DNA of 7,308 nucleotides from JBFWWP01 sp050246115 (lineage in GTDB: Bacteria > Planctomycetota > UBA8108 > UBA1146 > JAJFFE01), in NCBI GenBank assembly GCA_050246115.1, contig JBFWWP010000059.1, forward strand, positions 1 to 7,308, in the 5' to 3' direction. A program made the translations under genes and the position numbers. Positions 1 through 6,899 of the stretch are shown here, in pieces (position 1 is the first letter of the stretch; the number at the start of each line of letters is the position of its first letter). Below the pieces are notes generated by a model. It was not told the origin of the DNA. It saw only the letters and a list, made by a program, of their open reading frames with translations, and did not search any database.

Positions 1-163
1 AGGCGTGGACCCTGACCGAGTAGCGATCCGCCGCGACGGCGAGCAGATACAAGATGAGCTGGTTCACTTCCCGGCTGGGCCGAAGTCGATGCTGCCGTTT
101 CAAGACGCGCCGCGTCACCATGACCGTACCGCTCGGCGGCAGCAGACGTGAGGGTTTCGCCAT
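1..163 (-). CDS. REP-associated (IS200-like) transposase, N-terminal part, runs off the left edge
   Basis: The reverse strand opens at ATG 163-161 and stays open for 54 codons to the window edge. The protein begins MAKPSRLLPPSGTVMVTRRV and continues through HRLRPSREVNQ, then a hydrophobic LILYLLAVAAD stretch and YSVRVHA. From memory this matches the start of TnpA_REP/RAYT-type Y1 transposases: a basic start, a 'TRR' strand, 'RLRPS..VNQL', a helix, then '..VHA' leading into the 'MSNHxH' HUH motif. The HUH histidines and the catalytic Tyr would lie outside the window, so activity cannot be judged. Proteins of this family are single-strand nucleases that act on palindromic REP-type DNA. The start is supported by an AGAGGAG ribosome binding site five bases upstream. 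The gene lies 222 bases downstream of the large surface-protein gene on the same strand and is probably a separate unit. The family call is recognition from sequence, not a search. Confidence 0.7.
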   Translation of the reverse strand, partial: MAKPSRLLPPSGTVMVTRRVLKRQHRLRPSREVNQLILYLLAVAADRYSVRVHA

Positions 164-385
164 GCGAACTCCTCTCGCGGAGGATGGTCGCAATCCGCCA
201 GCCGAACGGTCGTCAGCGACCCCGAGACGCTGCAACTGCGGAGTTTCACCATGATTGAGCCATCGAACTCGCGGAGTAGCCACCCGGATCTAGGGTGCGT
301 CCAACAACCCTGCGTGACCCAGCGGATCGGCCGGTGCAGGATTTCCGTGAAAGGACGAGCGAGAAGCGCGTGACTCGGGTCGGAC
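164..385. other. Spacer between the surface-protein stop and the transposase start
   Basis: No gene is supported here. On the reverse strand it holds two weak 5-bp hairpins: agggt/accct with a 10-base loop (292-296 with 307-311) and ggtcg/cgacc with a 4-base loop (208-212 with 217-221). Neither is followed by a T run, so neither is called as a terminator. No convincing promoter for the transposase was seen. Confidence 0.5.
169..175 (-). promoter_or_regulatory. Ribosome binding site of the left transposase
   Basis: The reverse strand reads AGAGGAG, then five bases, then ATG at 163. This fixes the start of the transposase. The site overlaps one arm of a 5-bp inverted repeat (170-174 with 180-184, loop tcgcg). 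A small hairpin could therefore hide it in the mRNA; that consequence is inference. Confidence 0.6.
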
Positions 386-3300
386 TCAGCACCCGGGTTG
401 ACCACCACACGGTAACCCATCCGTGGTGGGGTCCGGCCCGCAGTCGAACGGGCCAGGCGCCGGTGGAGCAGGGCCGCCCGAGAACAGATAGCCGAGCAAC
501 GTGATCGCATCGGCGATGTCCACCGCACCATCGTCATTGCAATCCGCAACGTCGAGACAACTAGGCCCAGCACCGCCGCTGAAAAGGTAGCCGAGCACCG
601 AGATGGCATCGGCGATGTTCAGCGTCGCATCCCCGTTGGCATCCCCACGGCGGAACCGAGGCAAGGCAGTGGTGACCTCGATGGTCTGCGTGGCGACGTC
701 CGCGCCTCCGCCGACGCCCGTGACTGTGAGGGTGACCACGTACGAGCCGGGGCTCGTGAAAACGTGGGTCGGCGACGGGTCGGTGCTGTCGGTCACGAGG
801 TCCCCATCGAAGTCCCAAGCGTGGCTCGCGAGATCGCCGCTCGAAGTGCTCGNNNNNNNNNNNNNNNNNNNNNNNNNNNNNNNNNNNNNNNNNNNNNNNN
901 NNNNNNNNNNNNNNNNNNNNNNNNNNNNNNNNNNNNNNNNNNNNNNNNNNNNGGCTCGTGAAAACGTGGGTCGGCGACGGGTCGGTGCTGTCGGTCACGA
1001 GGTCCCCATCGAAGTCCCAAGCGTGGCTCGCGAGATCGCCGCTCGAAGTGCTCGTAAAGTCGACCGACAGCGGAGCGTTACCCGAAAGCCGCGAAGCGGC
1101 AAAGCTCGCGTCGGGCGCGGTGTAGACCTCGATGGTCTGCGTGGCGACGTCCGCGCCTCCGCCGACGCCCGTGACCGTGAGGGTGACCACGTACGAGCCG
1201 GGGCTCGTGAAAACGTGGGTCGGCGACGGGTCGGTGCTGTCGGTCACGAGGTCCCCATCGAAGTCCCAAGCGTGGCTCGCGAGATCGCCGCTCGAAGTGC
1301 TCGTAAAGTCGACCGACAGCGGAGCGTTGCCTGAGAGCGGTGAGGCGCTGAAGCTCGCTGTTGGCGCGGTAGTGACGGTGATCACCACCGCTTCCGCGTG
1401 GGAGCCGCAGAGGTCGGTGACCTCGAGGGTCGCGTCGTAGACGCCGGGAGTAGAGTACACGAACAGGGAGTCCGGGTCGGTGGAGTCGACGACGGTGTCA
1501 CCATCGAAGTCCCAGTGGTGAAGCACGGTCCCATTGAAGGTCGAAGCATCGGTGAAGGTCACCGATAGTGGGGCGTTGCCCAGGACGGCGCTTGGCAAGA
1601 ACGCGGCCTGCGGAGCCGGGCATGCCGTGCGAAGGTCGATCTCGTTGGTGCTCTTCCCGACCGGCGAAAACCAAGGTCCTTGTCGGAAGATCGGCGAATC
1701 GAGATAGAGCAAGCGGACCCGCCAGTGGTATGGCGACGCCAGGGTCAGGCCCGCAACCTCGATGTCAAAATCCATCGCGCTGGCCCCGCCCGTGGGCGCA
1801 CCCGTGTCGGCGGCGGCGGTCAGCTCGGTGCCCTGGCCGTCGAAGAGTACCCCTGTCGGCTTCACTTCATACTCGACCATCACCCGCCCGCGCCCCGCGG
1901 GATGGGTGCCACGGATCCCGATGCGGAAGCCATCGGGCGCATCGCTCAGGCCGCGCAATGCGATGGGGCTGACCTCGTCCACGCGACGTTGCTGAAGCGC
2001 CCGCGGCACTCCGGCTCGGTTCCCCAGATAAACGTAAGCGCGGCCCTCGTCGGTCTGGCCGTTATCGAAGTATCGCGCCCCGACAATGACGTCCCCGAAG
2101 CCGTCGCCATTGACGTCGCCGGCGCTCGCGACGCTGATGCCGAACTCGGCAGCCGCCTGGCCCGACTCAGCGGTCCAGGCGACCGAGGCCAGACCGGCGG
2201 CCGAGCCCAGATAGATGTATGCCCGGCCCTCGTCGACTTGACCGCCATCGTAGAAAGTCGCGCTGATGATCACGTCCCCGTAGCCGTCCGCGTTGACATC
2301 CCCCGCGCTCCCGACGCAGAACCCAAAACGCGCCGAACTTTGGGTCGAGTGTGCGGTCCACGCCGGGGCCGTGGCCAGCCCTGCAGCCGAGCCCAGATAC
2401 AGGTAGGCCCGGCCCTCGTTGGCCGCCCCGACATCGTACAGGGGTGCGCCGACGATCACGTCGCCGTAGCCATCGCCGTTGACGTCCCCGGCGCTCGCCA
2501 CGGTAGAGCCGAACCAAGCCAGCGCCTGGTTGGATTCCGCCGTCCAGGCCGGCGAAGCGGCAAGCCCCGTCGCCGACCCCAGGTAGAGAAACGCCCGGCC
2601 CTCGTCCATCTGGCCGTTGTCATACAGCCGTGAGCCGATGACCACATCGCCGTAGCCATCGCCGTTGACGTCCCCGGCGCTGGCCACGGGGTACCCGAAC
2701 TGCGCGTTCACCTGGTTGGACTCCACCGTCCAGGCCGGCAATGCACCGAGTCCGGTCGGCGAGCCCAGGTACAGGTAGGCTCGCCCCTCGTCCACCTCTC
2801 CGTTGTCGTAGAAGCGCGCCCCGACGATCACGTCGCCGTAGCCATCGCCATTGACATCTCCGGCGCCCGCGACGCTGTAGCCAAACGCAGCATCGACCTG
2901 GTCGGAGTGCGCGGTCCAGGCCACCGCAGGACTCAAGCCAGCCGCGGACCCCAGGTACACCGAGGCGTGGCCATCGTCGACGAGTTCGGTGTCGAACAGG
3001 TCCGCCCCCACGATGACGTCCTCGTATCCATCTCCATTGACGTCCCCTGCGTTGGCCACACTGACACCGAAACGGGCGCCCGCCTGGTTCAGCTCGCCTG
3101 CCCAGGCCACGGTCGCCTCTGGGCCGGTTGCCGACCCCAGATATGCAAACGCGCCCCCCTCGCCAACCTCGCCGTCCTCGTACTCGCGCGCCCCGACGAT
3201 CACGTCGCTGTAGCCATCGCCGTTGAAGTCCCCGGCGCACGCCACGCTGAAGCCGAACATGGCGCCGGCATTGTCGGACTCTGCGGTCCAGACGGGACTC

Positions 3301-5414
3301 GCGACAGGATCGTCTGCTGCGCCCAGGTAGACGAGGGCGCGACCGCTGGTGTCCGTGAAACCCAGGTAGACAGCGCCGACGATGACGTCGCCAAATCCAT
3401 CTTGGTTGACGTCACCCGCGCTCGACACGCTGATGTCCATCCCGGGCGCCCCACCCACCGCCGTCCATGCGTGCGTGGCAGCGAGCCCCGAGGACGAACC
3501 CAGGTACACAAAAGCGCTGGTCGAGGTACTGGGCCTCGAGCCGATGATCACATCCCCATAACCGTCTCCATTGATGTCCCCCGCGCTCGACAAGCAGTAC
3601 CCGAACTGGTTGCCCAGGTGGTTCGGCTCCGCAGTCCAGGCAGGCGCTGCGGCCAGTCCCGATGCCGAACCCAGGTACAAGAACGCCCGCCCCTCGTCCG
3701 TCTGGCCGTTGTCGTAGAAGCTTGCGCCGACGATGACATCCCCGTATCCGTCTCCGTTGACGTCCCCGGCACGATCCACGCTCAACCCGAGGATGGACTC
3801 CGCCTGGTTCGACTCCACCGTCCAGGACGGAGTCGGCGCGAGTCCTGCCGGCGAACCCAGGTATACGAATGCCCCGCCCTCGTCGGCCTGACCGTTGTCG
3901 TAGAAGCTCGCGCCGACGATGACATCCCCGAATCCATCGCCGTTGACGTCCCCGGCGCCGGCCACGCTGATCCCGAAGGAGGAGGCGGCCTGGTTTGACT
4001 CCACCGTCCAGGACGGAGTCGGCGCGAGTCCTGCCGGCGAACCCAGGTATACGAATGCCGCGCCCTCGTCGACCTCCCCATTGTCGTAGCCGTGGGCGCC
4101 GACGATCACGTCGTCGTACCCGTCGCCGTTGACGTCCCCGGCGCCGGCCACGCTGATCCCGAAGAAGGAGGCGGCCTGGTTCGACTCTGCCGTCCAAGAC
4201 GGTGTCGGGGAGAGTCCTGACGGCGAGCCCAGGTACACGAATGCCCCGCCCTCGTCGACCTCGCCGTTGTCGTAGCCTAAGGCACCGACAATCACGTCGT
4301 CGAAGCCATCCCCGTTCACGTCCCCAGCGCCTGAGACCCTGTTCCCGAAGAAGGAAAGTGCTTGGCCAAGCTCTGCCGTCCACGCGGGGGTCGTCGGTAG
4401 ACCCGCCGGCGAGCCTAGGTACACGAGAGCTCGACCGGCGTTGAGTTGCACGCCATCGTACCCACCTACGCCCACGATGACGTCCCCGTAGCCGTCGCCG
4501 TTCACGTCGCCGGCGTATGAGACACTTCGGCCGAAGCCGTCGTTCAACAGCGGTGACAGCACCGTCCACGATGCACCTGCAGTCAGTACTGGATCCACGG
4601 TCAACGGGAAGCTCGCGCCCGTGGTCTCGACGGAGATCAACAGCGCACCCGCGGCGAGCTCGAGCACCGCCGGCAGAACGCGTCCCTGGGAGTCGTAGAC
4701 GTGAAGGCCGGAGTAGCGCAACCTTACGCTGTCCAGGACACCCGCGCCGACGAGCCGCAGCTCTCCGCCCACGAGCACCGGGCGAAGCGAACTCTCGAGC
4801 CCCATCTCGAGCACGAGGCGGTCCTGCGATGAGCCGCTGGGCGGCTCGGGAATGTCGAACCCGTGCTCGAGGCCCCGCTCCGTGTTCACGAACCACTCGA
4901 CGATGACCCCGCTCGCACCTCCATCTCGGTGGATCTCCGCGCGATTGCCGCGACGCTCGACGCGTCCGGGCGCGACCGGCGCCATGACCCTTCCATCGCC
5001 GATGGCACGCAACGACAGCGAGAAGACGAAGCCCCCCTCGGGCTCGGCACCCGTCGCAGCGTCGCCATGCGTCCTCGACTCGACGGCCAGTCCGCAACCG
5101 TCCACGCGCAGCCGCAGATCATGGACGCGGTTGGGAGCGATCGCACCTTCGCTGGTGGTACTGAACTCGTACTCGAGGGTCGCGATGTCAGCCTGAGCCT
5201 GGGTGAAGTCCGGAGCGGACGGATGTGGATCCAGATCGGCGCTCTGCTGCGGTGGTGCCCCTAGGCCCACCACCACCGGTTTCTGGGCCAATGCGTTCGG
5301 GCTCCGGGCCAGGGCGAACGCCATCAGAGCCGCAGCTGCGCAAACGAGCCCGCGCCCACTCACGCTCACGAGATTCGAACTGCTTTGGAACGTAGGTCGT
5401 CGGATGCCGTTCAT
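386..5414 (-). CDS. Giant secreted FG-GAP / PKD / dockerin-like repeat protein
   Basis: Numbering is from the ATG at 5414, chosen for its AAGGAGGT ribosome binding site and because a signal peptide follows directly. Residues 1-43 form that peptide (RR near the start, hydrophobic LVCAAAALMAFALA core, likely cleavage NALA|Q). Then come an unrecognised beta-rich domain (about 74-279), fourteen FG-GAP blades of about 62 residues (about 283-1136) each with an intact Ca-binding DxNxDGxxD loop, an Fn3-like domain (about 1137-1265), at least four PKD domains with WDFDGD cores, and a dockerin-like tail with two EF-hand-like repeats ending in PGC. The frame changes across the N run at 853-952, but the tandem repeat predicts 147 missing bases (or 147 plus multiples of 249), which restores one frame. 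The minimum length is then 1691 residues. The protein is likely exported and surface-bound or released, with a role in adhesion or matrix binding (inferred from the domains). An in-frame ATG at 5477 is less likely because it lacks a spaced ribosome site. No promoter was recognised. Confidence 0.88.
389..658 (-). other. Dockerin-like C-terminal domain of the large protein
   Basis: After the last PKD domain the protein reads RFRRGDANGD, followed by two roughly 35-residue repeats. Each has an EF-hand-type loop (DANGD.TLNIAD and DCNDDGAVDIAD) followed by AI..LGYLFSGG. The tail PAPPAPGPFDCGPDP and then PCGGQPGC is Cys- and Pro-rich. There are five cysteines: one before the second loop, one within it, and three in the tail. 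This resembles dockerin type I modules common at the C-termini of Planctomycetota exported proteins. No cohesin partner or cellulosomal enzyme is in the window, so a role in surface sorting or anchoring is as likely as cohesin binding. Confidence 0.8.
660..1619 (-). repeat. PKD domain array with a near-identical 249-bp tandem repeat
   Basis: PKD1 (about 1368-1619) is divergent. PKD2 (about 1122-1367), PKD3 (from 1121 into the gap) and PKD4 (from the gap to about 660) are nearly identical. At DNA level 953-1079 is identical to 1202-1328 (127 bases, offset 249), and 674-852 matches 1125-1303 with one mismatch (t for c). The unit is 249 bp, exactly 83 codons, so gain or loss of units keeps the frame. 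Each unit encodes the typical PKD pattern: GNAPLSV.FTSTS, HAWDFDGD, then PTHVFTSPGSYVVTLTV. PKD domains are Ig-like beta sandwiches, often spacers or binding modules in exported bacterial proteins. The true copy number is unknown because of the gap. Confidence 0.85.
853..952. other. 100-N assembly gap inside the PKD repeat
   Basis: There are exactly 100 Ns, a usual scaffolding placeholder. The flanks end and resume inside the same 249-bp repeat. Base 852 is at phase 101 of the unit (counted from ggctcgtg at 751) and base 953 is at phase 0. The real missing length should therefore be 147 + 249n bases. That is a multiple of three, which explains why the 100-N placeholder appears to break the reading frame. 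Confidence 0.93.
1620..2006 (-). other. Fn3-like linker domain of the large protein
   Basis: Between the last FG-GAP blade and the first PKD domain lie about 129 residues: a short linker (RALQQRRVDEVSPIAL), then a beta-rich stretch with VMVEYEVKP, a small Gly/Ala/Thr loop (ADTGAPTGG), and VAGLTLASPYHWRVRL followed by SPIFRQGPWFSP. The 'L.....YHWRVR' strand is typical of a fibronectin type III-like fold, and I recall similar domains after FG-GAP arrays in exported proteins of environmental bacteria. The domain assignment is inference from pattern. Confidence 0.5.
2007..4568 (-). repeat. Fourteen FG-GAP (integrin-type) beta-propeller blades
   Basis: Fourteen repeats follow the pattern FG.SVA.AGDVNGDGYGDVIVGA..YDNG..DEGRA..YLGS..GL....WTAES. 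The FG positions (or their equivalents) recur at 62-residue steps (186 bp), except for 55 before blade 7, 61 after it, and 61 before blade 14. All fourteen keep the Ca-binding loop, for example DVNGDGYGD, DINGDGYGD in blade 6, DVNQDGFGD in blade 7 and DVNADGYGD in blade 13. Blade 6 lacks the YDNG..DEG turn, and blade 7 has MD where FG is expected. At DNA level blades 2-5 are most alike: 3811-3873 is identical to 3997-4059, and 3937-3978 to 4123-4164, both offset by 186. Fourteen fits two seven-bladed propellers as in integrin alpha heads; that arrangement is inference. Confidence 0.9.
4575..5193 (-). other. N-terminal beta-rich domain of the large protein (unnamed)
   Basis: About 200 residues after the signal peptide, before the first blade. 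Visible segments are TLEYEFSTTSEGAIAPNRVH, VRLRYSGLHVYDSQGRVLPA, and ISVETTGASFPLTVDP leading to the propeller. The 'YSGLHVYD..GR.LPA' followed by 'PLTVDP' pattern is one I recall from other long FG-GAP proteins of Planctomycetota and Myxococcota, where it precedes the propeller. No function is known to me. It has no enzymatic motif that I can see. Confidence 0.5.
5286..5414 (-). other. Signal peptide of the large protein
   Basis: Residues 1-43: a positively charged start (MNGIRR), a polar Ser-rich stretch, GRG, then the hydrophobic LVCAAAALMAFALA and a predicted signal peptidase I site NALA|Q. No lipobox is placed correctly, so a lipoprotein is unlikely. The polar n-region of about 22 residues is on the long side. 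Confidence 0.8.
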
Positions 5415-5416
5415 GT

Positions 5417-5424
5417 ACCTCCTT
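5417..5424 (-). promoter_or_regulatory. Ribosome binding site of the large gene
   Basis: The reverse strand reads AAGGAGGT, a full anti-16S match, then AC and the ATG at 5414. The spacing from the GGAGG core to ATG is only three bases, shorter than usual. The match still makes this the best start, since the in-frame ATG at 5477 has only a GAGG one base away. Confidence 0.7.
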
Positions 5425-5570
5425 CGCGAGTGAGCACCCGTGGTGACCGACCAGGCGTCGGCAAACCGACGGAGCATGCCTCGATCGGGCCGCTCACCAT
5501 CCCTGGGGCAACGACAGCTGCTAGTTCGCTTATTCAGGTCGCAGCATTGATCAACTCGTCGGAACCACTA

Positions 5571-5596
5571 CCCATGGACCTGCGCTGGTCCATGGG
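5571..5596. repeat. Perfect 10-bp hairpin
   Basis: cccatggacc (5571-5580), loop tgcgct, ggtccatggg (5587-5596). It is perfect over ten base pairs. No T run follows on either strand, so it does not look like a standard intrinsic terminator. It could be an operator, a REP-like palindrome or a transcript-end hairpin. It lies 157 bases upstream of the large gene's start. Confidence 0.75.
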
Positions 5597-5612
5597 CAAC
5601 CACAGCTCGTGT

Positions 5613-5661
5613 CTGTTCCAGAAGTTCGGTGCCCGATATCGCAGAGGAACTCTTGGAACAG
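5613..5661. repeat. Imperfect long inverted repeat next to the 10-bp hairpin
   Basis: ctgttcca (5613-5620) pairs with tggaacag (5654-5661). After a G-T pair and one mismatch, agttc (5623-5627) pairs with gaact (5647-5651). The loop contains the palindrome cgatatcg. It starts 17 bases from the 5571-5596 hairpin, so the two form a pair of stems. A further 7-bp stem (aaccagg, 5734-5740; cctggtt, 5746-5752) lies about 70 bases beyond. Confidence 0.6.
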
Positions 5662-6089
5662 GACACTGGTTGCGCTTGTTTGAGTTGAGAGCCAGGTCTC
5701 CAAGCACAGTCTAGCAACCCGGTCCATGGCCGCAACCAGGCAGGTCCTGGTTCCGCGCGGATCCGAGTCGACGAACACACGTCGGCCTTGGCGAGATAGC
5801 CTCGTCCTGATCTGGAACTCAAGCTCAGCTGCGGTTCACTCACTCGCTGACGGACCTTGTCGGAGCAAAGTTCACTCGTGGACGGGCTACCTGCTCATCG
5901 TTCGTAACTACGCACCGGCAGCATGCGTGCCTGCGGGGGGCGCGGCACCGGGCACGATGCAATGAACGGCGTGCGCTCTTCGGCCCGAGGGGGCCCAGCC
6001 GGCGCTGCCCGGTCGTTTTCTTGGATCGAACCCCGAGTGCGCCGAACGGCCTCGGTACGTTCACGACATCAGTGAGTGACCGGGGTAGG

Positions 6090-6116
6090 ACCGTGGCGCG
6101 GCGCAGCGCCCACGGT
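6090..6116. repeat. GC-rich hairpin
   Basis: accgtgg pairs with ccacggt (7 bp). After one bulged C, cgc pairs with gcg, leaving the loop ggcgca. No T run follows on either strand. A second stem (cgacg/cgtcg around gaacttt, 6197-6213) lies about 80 bases to the right, so 6090-6213 could form a structured transcript or a palindromic DNA element. Confidence 0.55.
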
Positions 6117-6339
6117 GGCGCCGAGTGGTCGAGGCACCGCCCCTTCTTGGTCCTGCCGCCTCCTTTTCTTGAAGCTCTGCTGTTTGTTCTGCCCCCCGAC
6201 GGAACTTTCGTCGCCTGGCCCGTGGGAGCCCTTCGGCCGCCCACGTTGTCCCGTTGTCCGAACTCCAATCATCGGGGCGGCCGCGAGTCATCCCCGAAAC
6301 GCGGTCCCGCACCTCGAACTCTGGGAAGTGAAGCATGCA

Positions 6340-6597
6340 ATGGTCGCTCCACGACGGATCCCGTGGCAGTCCTGCGCGCTGGCGCTTGGTGTGACGATTC
6401 TCACGTGCATCTTGCCAGGACGCGCAAGCGCCCAGTGCCCACCCAACTACGTCGCGACGCGCATCCCGCCACAGAGTCCGGGGGCTGGAGATCAGTTCGG
6501 GTGGAGAGCATCCCGCCCGAAAGTAATCCGCCGAGTGAGCCCGGTAGCACGTTCGTGTCTTCCGCGAAGTGCGCCCTCGGTGTCGAGAACGGCATGA
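6340..6597 (+). pseudogene. Short exported ORF, probable 5' remnant of an FG-GAP-type gene
   Basis: An 85-codon plus-strand frame from ATG 6340. Residues 1-31 form a good signal peptide: MVAPRR, the hydrophobic stretch CALALGVTILTCIL, then PGRASA|Q. The next residues CPPNYVATRIPP and GAGDQFGW look like the start of an exported FG-GAP protein, where 'AGDxFGWSV' opens the first repeat. After FGW (about residue 55) the likeness ends: the rest is Arg/Ser/Pro-rich (RPKVIRRVSPVARS) and the frame stops at 6597. The other two frames do not continue the repeat. The ribosome site is weak (a GGAA about 12 bases upstream). It is most simply read as a truncated or decayed gene, running opposite to the large gene. 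A real small secreted protein cannot be excluded. Confidence 0.4.
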
Positions 6598-6899
6598 TGG
6601 GTCGACCGCGACCGAGTCCTGGGCGTGCCAGTTGGCCTCGGTTGGTCGGTGGGGGGGCCGGTTGCTGAGTGGCGTGACCGTCGGCAATCGTCGTTCAGGC
6701 TGGCCCGATGGCGGGCGGTGTTGGCGAGTGTTGCTGGCGACGAGCGCCAATGACTTGGTGTGCAGCGATCTCTGGCACTCGGGGTCCGCGCCCACGAGAA
6801 CTGGGTCGTGCCACACTCACGAGTGAGTCGGCGGGGGCTGCGAAGCGAGCCAAGAGTGCTGCCGCAGAGATCTCAAAGCCGTGTCGTGAGCGACGCACG
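6598..6899. other. Non-coding spacer downstream of the right transposase
   Basis: No gene is supported. It contains a run of seven G at 6651-6657, the interrupted inverted repeat 6767-6872, and a 6-bp palindrome with a 2-base centre (actcac ga gtgagt, 6815-6828). On the reverse strand this is the 3' side of the right transposase, where REP-type elements or a terminator would be expected. Confidence 0.45.
6767..6872. repeat. Interrupted 14-bp inverted repeat beside the right transposase
   Basis: gatctctg (6767-6774) followed directly by gcactc (6775-6780) is mirrored by gagtgc (6854-6859), five unpaired bases (tgccg) and cagagatc (6865-6872). All fourteen paired positions match. The interior, 73 bases long, holds the smaller palindrome at 6815-6828. 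It ends 27 bases past the transposase stop. It could be a REP-like target, an element end or a terminator-type structure; no T run is seen. Confidence 0.55.

Larger units (their letters stand above)
5478..6339. other. Long non-coding stretch upstream of the large gene
   Basis: No gene is supported on either strand: the open frames lack family resemblance, ribosome sites and sensible composition. The stretch should hold the promoter of the large gene, but no convincing -35/-10 pair was seen. It does hold several inverted repeats, listed separately, and a perfect 8-bp palindrome ttgatcaa at 5547-5554. The sequence ggtccatgg occurs at 5587 and again at 5721, each followed within a few bases by caacca, which suggests an old local duplication. 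Confidence 0.5.

Noticed and set aside
374..397. Possible terminator hairpin (ctcgggt / acccggg) at the large gene's end
   Set aside because: It overlaps the stop codon, needs a G-T pair, and no T run follows on the reverse strand.
115..609. Minus-strand open frame of 164 codons overlapping the gene's 3' end
   Set aside because: It overlaps the well-supported dockerin frame and the transposase start in another frame and has no recognisable domain.
561..852. Continuation of the large ORF to a stop near 561 in the upstream frame
   Set aside because: The text after the Ns is Arg/His-rich nonsense, while the shifted frame gives a clean PKD plus dockerin end. The 100-N placeholder caused the shift.
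2907..3998. Long plus-strand open frame of 363 codons, and a similar one at 1680-2633
   Set aside because: Both are antisense shadows of the repeats (periodic VDVPGA-type text mirrors the blade codons). The real frame is on the minus strand.
3412..5097. Long minus-strand open frame of 561 codons, very Arg-rich
   Set aside because: It is an alternate frame inside the FG-GAP repeats, kept open by GC-rich repetitive DNA. It has no family likeness and no ribosome site.
5415..5477. Upstream ATG at 5477 as the start of the large gene
   Set aside because: It would put 21 polar and basic residues before the signal peptide and lacks a spaced ribosome site. ATG 5414 has AAGGAGGT.
5525..5556. TTGATC...AATAAG as a promoter of the large gene
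   Set aside because: The -10 match is poor and the spacer of about 14 bases is too short for a standard sigma-70-type site.
6117..6140. tRNA-like stretch (gccgagtggtcgaggc) resembling the D arm of Leu/Ser tRNAs
   Set aside because: There is no acceptor pairing, no anticodon stem, and no T-arm GGTTCGAATCC in the following 90 bases. Chance likeness.
6061..6816. Minus-strand open frame of 251 codons across the spacer, plus overlapping frames at 5840-6268 and 6021-6668
   Set aside because: Several frames are open together in GC-rich DNA. None has a signal, domain or ribosome site, and composition is Arg/Pro/Ser-heavy as expected of shadows.
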